In this document: one piece after another, positions 57,534-64,000 of the stretch
How the letters are laid out: each line of letters starts with the position of its first letter
How positions within the stretch are numbered: the stretch's first letter is position 1
Assembly (NCBI GenBank): GCA_965243805.1
Contig: OZ251577.1
Location: 2,170,001-2,234,000, forward strand
From: CATQHQ01 sp965243805
Lineage (GTDB): Bacteria > Gemmatimonadota > Gemmatimonadetes > Longimicrobiales > Gaopeijiaceae
Direction: 5' to 3'
Length of the DNA: 64,000 bases
The notes under the pieces: generated by a model
The model's input: the letters and a program-made list of their open reading frames with translations, nothing else
Database searches by the model: none
Told to the model about the DNA's origin: nothing
Translations under genes and position numbers: made by a program

Positions 57534-58712
57534 TCACGCCCCTTGGCTTCGCGCCGTCCACGCCTCCAGCAGCGTCCGCTCCGCCTCGCGCATCGCCTCC
57601 ATGGTGGCGGGGCCGCGCTCCATGCTCGGCGTGCGCAGGCCAGCGTGCATCCCGTCGGACCGGTCGGCCAGGGCCTCGTCGTTCCACCAAGCCAGCGTGT
57701 CGCGGATCGTCTCGGCGATGGGACGGCTCGTGTAGCCGGCGGCCACCGCGGCGGCGTTGGAGACGATGTGCACGGCGGCGAAGGTTCCCTCGGACGGCGC
57801 CCAGATCGGGAAGAACGCGCCCTGCTCCTGCATGAACGCGAAGTTGTCGATCCAGTGGAAGGCGGCGTCGCTTCCGCTGACCTCCCGGCACGCCCCCAGC
57901 ATCGTCTCCATGTCGACGGACTCCACCGGACCGACGGCGTTGAAGACGCCGCCGGTGCCGTTCTCCATCATGCGCACGACCCACTGCGCCAAGTCGCGGG
58001 CGTCGATGAACTGGACCGGGTCGGCGGGAGTGCCCGGCACCGCCATGTCGCCGCCCGCCGCCACGCGCACCGGCCAGTACGTCCAGCGGTCGGTGCCGTC
58101 CCGGGGGCCGACGATGTAGCCGGGCCGGACGATGTTGGCCCGGTCGCCGAAGACTTCCTGCACCGCCTCCTCGCAGAGCGCCTTGAACGGCCCGTACGTG
58201 GAGCCGTCCCACTCGTCGGCGTCCTCCATGGCGGGGTCTTCCAGCCGGGCCACTTCGTAGTCCTCCGTGATCCCCGGAGTCGCCAGGTCCTTGTAGGCCG
58301 AGATCGAGGAAACGAAGGCGTAACGCCCCGAGTCCGCCAGAAGCGCCGACGACGAGCGCACGTGCTTGGGGAGGAAGCCGGAGTTGTCGATCACGGCGTC
58401 CCAGCTGCGGCCTTCCAGGGCGGTCAGGTTGTCGGCGCGGTCGCCCACCAGCTTCTCCACCTCGGGGAAGAGGTGCGTGTTGGTGCGGCCCCGGTTGAAG
58501 AGGGTGATCTCGTGTCCCCTCTCCAAGGCGTACTCGACCATGTACGGGCCGATGAACCCGGTTCCGCCCAGGATCAGGATCGAGATGGGAGACGGCCCGG
58601 TTTCGGGCTCCTCTGGCGCGCACGCCGCGCCGAGACCCATCGCGCCAGCCGCCACCGCCGTCGTCTTGAGGAAGTCCCGCCTGTCCCACAGCGCCATTGC
58701 GTCGCCCGCCAT
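57534..58712 (-). CDS. Tat-exported NAD-dependent epimerase/dehydratase family protein
   Basis: 392 residues from ATG 58712 (GGAGAGAGG upstream). The twin-arginine signal is WDRRDFLKTTAVAAGAMGLGAAC, and a cysteine at the end suggests lipidation. The SDR domain reads ISILILGGTGFIGPYMVEYALERGHEITLFNRGRTNTHLFPEVEKLVGDR, NSGFLPKHVR and FIDARDLAQWVVRM. It is a close relative of the cytoplasmic protein at 48780-49760, and the two lie either side of the lasso-like operon. The substrate is unknown. Confidence 0.87.
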   Translation of the reverse strand: MAGDAMALWDRRDFLKTTAVAAGAMGLGAACAPEEPETGPSPISILILGGTGFIGPYMVEYALERGHEITLFNRGRTNTHLFPEVEKLVGDRADNLTALEGRSWDAVIDNSGFLPKHVRSSSALLADSGRYAFVSSISAYKDLATPGITEDYEVARLEDPAMEDADEWDGSTYGPFKALCEEAVQEVFGDRANIVRPGYIVGPRDGTDRWTYWPVRVAAGGDMAVPGTPADPVQFIDARDLAQWVVRMMENGTGGVFNAVGPVESVDMETMLGACREVSGSDAAFHWIDNFAFMQEQGAFFPIWAPSEGTFAAVHIVSNAAAVAAGYTSRPIAETIRDTLAWWNDEALADRSDGMHAGLRTPSMERGPATMEAMREAERTLLEAWTARSQGA

Positions 58713-58881
58713 CGTGCCTCTCTCCGAAAACGAGGTTGAAGGCTCCCCCTGCGAAGGGGAGGATCGTAGAAGTCCAGGCAACATAGGTACGACCGGACGA
58801 GGGCAACAGTGGAGAGGAACGATTACCTTTGTCCGACGATGCATACGCCGCCCCCGACTTAAGGGAACCGCCCCCCGACTC

Positions 58882-60318
58882 ATGCCCATCGTTCGACGCT
58901 CCTTTCTGAAAACGCTGGCCGCCGCCGGAGGGGGCGCCCTCCTCACTCCCTCCACTGCCGGGCTGGCGGCCTGTTGCGACGCAGCGGCCCGACGGTCGAG
59001 GGGCGGGAAGAGCGGCCGCTTCATCAAGCCCTACGGCGAGCTGGCACCCAGCCCCGAGTGCCCGGAGATCGAGGTCCCGGAGAGCTTTCACTGCGTGCGG
59101 ATCAGCTCCGGCGGCGTGCCTTCGTCGGTCCGGGACGGCCTGACCGTCCCCAACGCCTTCGACGGCATGGCGGCGTTCCCGCTCCCCAACGGCAACGTCC
59201 GCCTGATCCGCAACCACGAGATGGTGGACGAATCCGACACGGCCCGGCCCATCGGCACGCCCTACTACGACGCCAAGGGCAGCGGCGGCACCACTTCGCT
59301 GGAGGTGCGCATTTTCGAGGGGGCCGACGGAATCGAGGTGGAGCTGGTGGACGAGTTCGTCTCTCTGGCCGGCACTCGGGTCAACTGCGCGGGCGGTCCC
59401 ACTCCTTGGGGAAGCTGGCTGTCGTGCGAGGAGATCACGAGCGGTCGCGGCGAGGGGTTCGACGAGCCTCACGGCTACATCTTCGAGGTCCCGGCGTCTG
59501 CCGAGGGGCCGGTGGACCCAGTTCCGCTGAAGACGATGGGGCGCTTCATCCACGAGGCCGTGGCCATCGACCCGGACACGGGGATCGTCTACGAAACGGA
59601 AGACACGTGGTACGTGCCTGACCGGGAGGACTTGCCCGGGGCCGGCTTCTACCGCTTCATCCCCGCCGAGCCCGGCAGGCTGGCGGCCGGCGGCCGACTC
59701 CAGATGATGGCCGTCACGGGGATGCCCCAGTACCTGACCGCCCAGAACCAAACGCCGGGGACGGTCCTTCCCGTGCACTGGGTGGAGATCGACGACCCGG
59801 ATCCTGCGACGGCCGAGGAGGATCGACTGGCGGTCTTCAAGCAGGGCTTGTCCAAGGGGGCGGCCGCCTTTGCCCGTCTCGAAGGCGCCTTCTACGGCGA
59901 CGGGGGAATCTACGTCGTCTCCACCAACGGGGGCGCCGCCTGGGCGGGGCAGGTCTTCCACTACCGGCCCACGTCCCCCGACGCGGGCGAGCTCACCCTG
60001 GTCTTCGAGTCGCCGTCCAAGGACGTGCTGGACAGCCCCGACAACATCGTGATCAGCCCCAGGGGCGGGCTGGTGATGTGCGAGGACGGGAGCGACGACC
60101 AGTTCGTGCGAGGTCTGGACCGGGAAGGCCGGATCGTGGACTTGGTGCGGGCGCCCAAGGTCGGCGACGCGCACCAGCCGGGCGAGTTCGCCGGCTCGTG
60201 CTTCAGCCCCGACGGGCGGGTGCTGTTCTTCAATCAGCAAGGCTCGCGCCGGATCGGAGGCGCCACGCCCAGTGCCACCTACGCGCTGTGGGGACCTTGG
60301 GAGGACGGCCCGCTGTGA
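58882..60318 (+). CDS. PhoX-like (DUF839) Tat-exported phosphatase family protein
   Basis: 478 residues from ATG 58882. The Tat motif VRRSFLKTLAAAGGGAL begins the protein. FPLPNGNVRLIRNHEM, AGTRVNCAGGPTPWGSWLSCEEI, GRFIHEAVAIDPDTGIVYETEDTW, RLEGAFYGDGGIYVVSTNGG and NIVISPRGGLVMCEDG are PhoX/DUF839 signatures; the glutamates and cysteine-containing loops are metal ligands (Fe/Ca) in characterised PhoX alkaline phosphatases. It probably releases phosphate from organic esters in the periplasm. The stop overlaps the next GTG. Confidence 0.88.
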   Translation: MPIVRRSFLKTLAAAGGGALLTPSTAGLAACCDAAARRSRGGKSGRFIKPYGELAPSPECPEIEVPESFHCVRISSGGVPSSVRDGLTVPNAFDGMAAFPLPNGNVRLIRNHEMVDESDTARPIGTPYYDAKGSGGTTSLEVRIFEGADGIEVELVDEFVSLAGTRVNCAGGPTPWGSWLSCEEITSGRGEGFDEPHGYIFEVPASAEGPVDPVPLKTMGRFIHEAVAIDPDTGIVYETEDTWYVPDREDLPGAGFYRFIPAEPGRLAAGGRLQMMAVTGMPQYLTAQNQTPGTVLPVHWVEIDDPDPATAEEDRLAVFKQGLSKGAAAFARLEGAFYGDGGIYVVSTNGGAAWAGQVFHYRPTSPDAGELTLVFESPSKDVLDSPDNIVISPRGGLVMCEDGSDDQFVRGLDREGRIVDLVRAPKVGDAHQPGEFAGSCFSPDGRVLFFNQQGSRRIGGATPSATYALWGPWEDGPL

Positions 60319-60917
60319 CCGCCACACCCAGCCCCGACGGGCGCCGGGCGTTGCAATGGCTGAATGCGCTGGCCGAGCTTCTGGTCCAGTCGAGTTGCCG
60401 GCTGCGGGGCGAGGCGGTTGCACTGGAGACGGGTCTGGAAGCCCTGGCTCGACTGTGGTCTCCGCCGAGCGGGATCGACCCGGGCCGCTCTGTCCATTGG
60501 ATCGGCAACGGAGGGAGCGCGGCCGTCGCGTCCCACATGTCGCAGGACCTTATGAATGCGTGCGGAGTCCGGTCCCACACCTTCAACGACGCCTCGCTGA
60601 TCACCTGCGTGGCCAACGACTACGGCTACGAGCGCGTCTTCGGCCACCCATTAGCCGTGACGGGTCGCGAAGGAGACGTGCTCGTAGCGATCTCCAGCTC
60701 GGGGATGTCCCGCAACGTGGTCGACGCGGCGCAGGCGGGGGTAGAGATGGGGATGGCGTTGGTGACGCTCTCCGCGTTCTCGCCCGGGAACCATCTGAAC
60801 AGCCTGGACGCGACGATCTCCTTTCACACGCCGACGCAGGTCTACGGTCACGCCGAGCTGGCTCACGAAGCCATGCTGCATTCGGCGATCGACCTGATCT
60901 CGCGACCGCGCACATGA
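60315..60917 (+). CDS. SIS-domain protein, phosphoheptose isomerase-like
   Basis: 200 residues from a GTG overlapping the PhoX-like stop. HWIGNGGSAAVASHMSQDLMNACGVRSHTFNDASLITCVANDYGYERVFGHPL and VLVAISSSGMSRNVVDAAQAG are the sugar-isomerase motifs of GmhA, which converts sedoheptulose 7-phosphate to D-glycero-D-manno-heptose 7-phosphate. The neighbour is the matching heptose kinase, supporting the assignment. GmhA active-site Glu/His near the C-terminus corresponds to GHAELAHEAMLH. Confidence 0.85.
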   Translation: MTATPSPDGRRALQWLNALAELLVQSSCRLRGEAVALETGLEALARLWSPPSGIDPGRSVHWIGNGGSAAVASHMSQDLMNACGVRSHTFNDASLITCVANDYGYERVFGHPLAVTGREGDVLVAISSSGMSRNVVDAAQAGVEMGMALVTLSAFSPGNHLNSLDATISFHTPTQVYGHAELAHEAMLHSAIDLISRPRT

Positions 60918-60936
60918 TCATTAGCCAGACGCGAGC

Positions 60937-61923
60937 ATGATCGTCACGCGGACGCCGTACAGAGTCAGCTTGGCCGGTGGCGGAACCGACTTCCCAGCCT
61001 ACTTTCGAGAGCATGGCGCCCTCGTGATCAGCGTCGCCATACGGAAGTACTTCTACACCTGCCTGACCACCCGCTTGGACGACAACCTGCGCCTGTCGTA
61101 CTTCAAGACCGAGTTCGTCTCCCGTGCGGAGGAGCTGAAGCACGAGATCGTCCGCACCGTCCTTAACTCCTATGGACTGTCCTCGGGTTTGGAGATGTCG
61201 ATGGTGGGCGAGGTGCCCGCCGGCACCGGTCTGGGTTCTAGCGGCACCGTCGCGGCAGGCGTGATCAGGGCCGTGCGCGCCCATCTGGGCCTGGAGCACG
61301 ACCGGGAGGCCCTGGCGAGGGAGGCCGTCGTCGTGGAAACGGAAGATCTGGGCAAGCCCTCGGGATGGCAGGACCAGTACGGCGTCGTCTACCCTGGCCT
61401 GAAGGCGATCTCGTTCGGCCCCGGCGAGAAGGCGCGGGTGGAGCCGTTGTCGCTCTCGCGGGAGAACAGGGCGCTGCTGGAGGAGAACGCCGTGCTGGTG
61501 TTCACCGGGCAGCGTCGGGTGGCGGCCTCGGTGCTGGCCAAGCAGGTCGAAAGGCAGGAGGTCAACCTGCCCCGCCTGCGGTCCCTGCACGAGATCGCCG
61601 TAGAGACCAAGCGCGTGCTCTGCGCGGAGCGGATCGACCTTCGGCGGCTGGGCGAACTCCTCGATGAAAGCTGGAAGTCCAAGCGCACTCTGGCCGACGG
61701 GATCGCCGACTCCGGCATCGACCGCATGTACGAGAAGGCGCGGAACAGCGGTGCGTGGGGTGGGAGGCTGCTGGGTGCCGGTGGGGGCGGGTTCTTCCTC
61801 TTTGTTGTGGCCAAAGAGGACCAGCCGGGGCTGCTTGCCAAGTTGGGCGATCCACCCTGGATGCCGCTGACCTTCGATTCGGGCGGATGCTCGATCGCAT
61901 ACGACGCCCGGCAAGCGAGATGA
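60937..61923 (+). CDS. hddA: D-glycero-D-manno-heptose 7-phosphate kinase (GHMP family)
   Basis: 328 residues. TRTPYRVSLAGGGTDFPAYFREHGALVISVAIRKYFYTC and the ATP loop GEVPAGTGLGSSGTVAAGVIRAV are GHMP kinase signatures, and GRLLGAGGGGFFLFVV is motif 3. HddA phosphorylates the heptose at C1 in the GDP- or ADP-heptose pathway for surface glycans. Only 19 nt separate it from the phosphoheptose isomerase gene, and its stop overlaps the next start. Confidence 0.88.
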   Translation: MIVTRTPYRVSLAGGGTDFPAYFREHGALVISVAIRKYFYTCLTTRLDDNLRLSYFKTEFVSRAEELKHEIVRTVLNSYGLSSGLEMSMVGEVPAGTGLGSSGTVAAGVIRAVRAHLGLEHDREALAREAVVVETEDLGKPSGWQDQYGVVYPGLKAISFGPGEKARVEPLSLSRENRALLEENAVLVFTGQRRVAASVLAKQVERQEVNLPRLRSLHEIAVETKRVLCAERIDLRRLGELLDESWKSKRTLADGIADSGIDRMYEKARNSGAWGGRLLGAGGGGFFLFVVAKEDQPGLLAKLGDPPWMPLTFDSGGCSIAYDARQAR

Positions 61924-62573
61924 AGAGCGGACGAGGGGCCGTGGAGGCTGTCGTGGCGGGCGGCGTGCTTGTCGTCGCGGTGCTTGGGGTGGCTGGGGCG
62001 GCTGGGGCTGGCACGGCTGTGGCGGCCCAGCTTTCGGTGGGAGCGATTGCCGGGCTGAACCGGTCCACGGCCACGGGCAGCGGGTCTCTGGAAGCCGAAG
62101 GGCGAACCGGCTTCATGCTCGGCGGAACCGCGACGATCCTCGTCAACGAAACGATCTCCCTTCGGCCCGAGCTCTACGTTTCCGGCAAGGGGTCGCGCTT
62201 CCGCACCGGACCCCGCAGCATCGATTTCAGGACGATGGAAGCTTGGTCCGTGCAGCTGCCGCTTCTGGTCCAGCTTCACACGCGGCCTGGAGACTTGGTG
62301 AGACCGCACCTCTTTGCGGGCATGTCGTTGGGCTTCTCGGTGGCGTGCCAGCTCGACGCGGGCGACTGCTCCCAGGAAGAGAGCCTGACTCGCGACCGAT
62401 TGGAGGCCGGCGTCGTGGTGGGGGCCGAGATCGCGGTCGGCGAGGCCGCCCTAGGGGCGCGCTACGAGGCCGGGCTGGGACCGGCGGGGCAGTTCTCTTG
62501 GGGAACCGACATCTTCCACGGCGTGCTTTCGCTCACTGCGCGTTATCAGATGTTTTCGCGGGGGCGAGGCTAG
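61920..62573 (+). CDS. Outer-membrane beta-barrel protein (PorT-like)
   Basis: 217 residues from the ATG overlapping the kinase stop. A hydrophobic signal (VVAGGVLVVAVLGVAGAAGAGTAVAA) is followed by amphipathic strands: LSVGAIAGLNRSTATG, GFMLGGTATILVNETISLRPELYVSGKG, MEAWSVQLPLLVQLHTRP, RPHLFAGMSLGFSVACQL and GVLSLTARYQMF. This is the pattern of small porin-like barrels (outer membrane protein beta-barrel/PorT family). The role is unknown. Confidence 0.75.
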   Translation: MKSGRGAVEAVVAGGVLVVAVLGVAGAAGAGTAVAAQLSVGAIAGLNRSTATGSGSLEAEGRTGFMLGGTATILVNETISLRPELYVSGKGSRFRTGPRSIDFRTMEAWSVQLPLLVQLHTRPGDLVRPHLFAGMSLGFSVACQLDAGDCSQEESLTRDRLEAGVVVGAEIAVGEAALGARYEAGLGPAGQFSWGTDIFHGVLSLTARYQMFSRGRG

Positions 62574-63388
62574 CGACGGCTGGGTGGCGGCTCCGCGGAG
62601 CTGGACGGCGGCTCCGCGAAGAAGCCGGCTACGAACTGGGTCGCGGGCGATGCCGCCAGCTCTGCTGGACGGCCGTGCTGCACAACCCTCCCCTCTTCCA
62701 GCACGTAGACGACCGGCGAACCCAGGGCGCGCACGTCCCGAACGTCGTGGGTGACGACGATGGCGGGGCGCTTCCCCTTGGCCAAGTGGGCGGCCAAGTA
62801 GTCGCCGCAGTTGCGACGGGCGGGCGTGTCCATGGCCGAGAGGGGCTCGTCGAGAAGGACGATCTCCGGGTTCGGCAACAGCGCCCGGGCCAGGGCGACT
62901 CTCTGCCGCTCGCCGCCGGAGAGGGAGTCTGGCGAGCGGTCCGCCAAGTGAGCGCAACCCATCTCCTCCATCAGGGCGACCGCTGCCTGGTGCCGCTGGG
63001 TCCTGGCTGTGCGCCGGGTCAGCCCGAACGCCACATTCTCGGCGGCGGTGAGGTGCGGAAAGAGGCCGCACCCCTGGGGCAGGTAGCCAACCCGCCGGTG
63101 CTCGGGTGGCTGGTCGATCCCCTGATCCGAGTCGAAAAGCGTCCGACTGCCAATCCGCACGATGCCGGACGTGGGGCGGCAGGCGCCGCAGATTGCCCGC
63201 AGCAAGGTGGTCTTGCCCGCGCCGTTGGGGCCGGCCACCACGACGGGCGCCTCGTCGCCCTCCAGCTCGGCGACGAGTTCGAACGTGCCCGCATTGAGGC
63301 GCAGGTGGACTTGCCATGGGGTGGTGCGGTCTCTACGCCGTGTGGTAGGGCGGTCCCTCTGCCGCGTAGCTGGCGCCGTCCCCGTCAT
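62570..63388 (-). CDS. modC: Molybdate/tungstate-type ABC transporter ATP-binding protein (ModC-like)
   Basis: 272 residues from ATG 63388, overlapping the permease stop (ATGA). Walker A GPNGAGKTTLLRAICG, Q-loop VGYLPQGCGLFPHLTAAENVAFGL, signature LSGGERQRVALARALL, Walker B EIVLLDEPLSAMD and H-loop VVTHDVRD are all present. It lacks the usual MOBE domain at the C-terminus. The adjoining permease is ModB-like; related sulfate or phosphonate importers are alternatives. It is convergent with the beta-barrel gene, overlapping by four nt. Confidence 0.85.
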   Translation of the reverse strand: MTGTAPATRQRDRPTTRRRDRTTPWQVHLRLNAGTFELVAELEGDEAPVVVAGPNGAGKTTLLRAICGACRPTSGIVRIGSRTLFDSDQGIDQPPEHRRVGYLPQGCGLFPHLTAAENVAFGLTRRTARTQRHQAAVALMEEMGCAHLADRSPDSLSGGERQRVALARALLPNPEIVLLDEPLSAMDTPARRNCGDYLAAHLAKGKRPAIVVTHDVRDVRALGSPVVYVLEEGRVVQHGRPAELAASPATQFVAGFFAEPPSSSAEPPPSRR

Positions 63389-64000
63389 CGTGCCGCCAAG
63401 CGTAGGGGGAGCAGTGCGAGGCCGCCCGCAGCGGCCAGCACCAGGGCCAGCGCAACCGCCGCTCGGGCGTCGGACTCCAGCGCGGTGTAGATCGCCAGCG
63501 GCATCGTCTGGGTCGTCCCGGGGAGATTGCCGGCGAAGAGCAAGGTGGCGCCGAACTCGCCCATCGCCCGCGCCCAGGAGAGCGCCGCTCCCGCCACGAC
63601 GCCCGGTGCCGCCAGCGGGAGCGCGACGCGGAAGAACGCGCTGAACGGCGAGTGGCCCAAGGTGCGGGCGACGATCAGCAGGTCCTCGTCCACCCGTCGG
63701 AAGGCGGCGGCCGCCGCCTGAACGTAGAACGGGGCGGACACGACGATCTGGGCCAGGACCACGGCCGTGGTGGTGAAGGGGATGCGGACGCCAGCGGACG
63801 CCAGCGCCGGGCCGAAGAGTCCGACGCGCCCGAAGGTCTCCAGCAGGGCGATTCCCATGACGGCGGGGGGGATCACGATCGGCAGGTCCACCAGCGACTC
63901 GGCCCAGCGCACCCGCTGGCGGGGCCGTGTGGCGATCCACCATGCGAGAGGAGTCCCCGCCGCCGTCACCACCACCAAGCTGACCGCCGTTGTGAGGGCG
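63385..64000 (-). CDS. modB: ModB-like ABC transporter permease, C-terminal part (runs off the window)
   Basis: About 204 residues are visible; the frame stays open to the end of the window, so the N-terminus is missing. Multiple membrane helices and the cytoplasmic EAA loop VARTLGHSPFSAFFRVALPLAAPGVVAGAALSWARAMGEFGATLLFAGN are typical of ModB/CysT-type permeases, as is ESLVDLPIVIPPAVMGIALLE. It is coupled to the ATPase gene by an ATGA overlap; the binding protein modA is expected upstream, outside the window. Confidence 0.87.
   Translation of the reverse strand, partial: ALTTAVSLVVVTAAGTPLAWWIATRPRQRVRWAESLVDLPIVIPPAVMGIALLETFGRVGLFGPALASAGVRIPFTTTAVVLAQIVVSAPFYVQAAAAAFRRVDEDLLIVARTLGHSPFSAFFRVALPLAAPGVVAGAALSWARAMGEFGATLLFAGNLPGTTQTMPLAIYTALESDARAAVALALVLAAAGGLALLPLRLAAR

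Noticed and set aside
1..64000. tRNA, rRNA or riboswitch genes
   Set aside because: No cloverleaf-type or conserved rRNA sequence was recognised by eye in the intergenic spaces; this is not a substitute for a covariance-model search.

Overview
The window is GC-rich (roughly two-thirds G+C), uses ATG and GTG starts, has many 4-nt ATGA/GTGA gene overlaps, and encodes numerous exported lipoproteins, Tat substrates and outer-membrane-type proteins. Together with BNR-propeller, PD40/TolB-like, CocE/X-Pro peptidase and N-acyl-D-amino-acid deacylase genes, this suggests a Gram-negative-type heterotroph, most plausibly a Gemmatimonadota-like bacterium. That assignment is inference: no rRNA or other phylogenetic marker beyond gyrA is present.

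Layout. 1-8.5 kb: the end of a BNR-propeller gene; a 19-bp-phased TGCCAT motif array followed by an AlbA_2/ParA-like pair; an X-Pro peptidase; a degenerate LysZ-like kinase; lipoproteins; and phosphofructokinase. 8.6-13 kb: a phenylacetyl-CoA epoxidase operon (DUF59, paaA, paaD, paaB, paaC) interrupted by an Rpn-type nuclease before a detached PaaD-type zinc ribbon. 13-23 kb: lipoprotein, CPBP protease, MOSC protein, gyrA, a saccharopine-dehydrogenase-like gene, an ABC exporter and a TolB-like propeller. 23-27 kb: an ATPase + TOPRIM pair (candidate defence system) and a deacylase. 27-33 kb: DNA repair genes (xthA, fpg, alkA-like, ogt), fabV, a DegT aminotransferase and a GroES-like protein.

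33-38.5 kb and 45.5-57.5 kb hold the most remarkable content: four paralogous short genes encoding a lasso-RiPP-like peptide family. Each has a conserved promoter, an AGGAGA ribosome site, an ATG directly followed (or nearly so) by a run of 16-20 C, an RPWAAPRL leader motif, an invariant G...QGPDSKG core, three or four cysteines and a C-terminal NY(T/V)GS. Two lie just upstream of cytochrome P450 genes, one upstream of a P450 stub, and one upstream of an asparagine-synthetase-type cyclase followed by an HPr-kinase-like gene and two tandemly duplicated sulfotransferases. In all four copies the C-run puts the start codon out of frame with the conserved peptide, which points to phase variation or slippage expression, or to homopolymer assembly error. 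An IS1202-type element with a 17-bp target duplication sits between the two P450 units.

38.6-45.4 kb is a defence/modification island on the minus strand: AlbA_2 protein, PD-(D/E)XK nuclease, methyltransferase-HNH fusion, a second TGCCAT array, an RNA ligase and a decayed methyltransferase. 46-52 kb and 57.5-64 kb carry ordinary metabolic and envelope genes (M50 protease, TlpA thioredoxin, ornithine cyclodeaminase-like protein, two related epimerases, Gfo/Idh oxidoreductase, PhoX-like protein, heptose biosynthesis genes, a beta-barrel protein and the start of a modCB operon). No tRNA, rRNA or CRISPR array was recognised.
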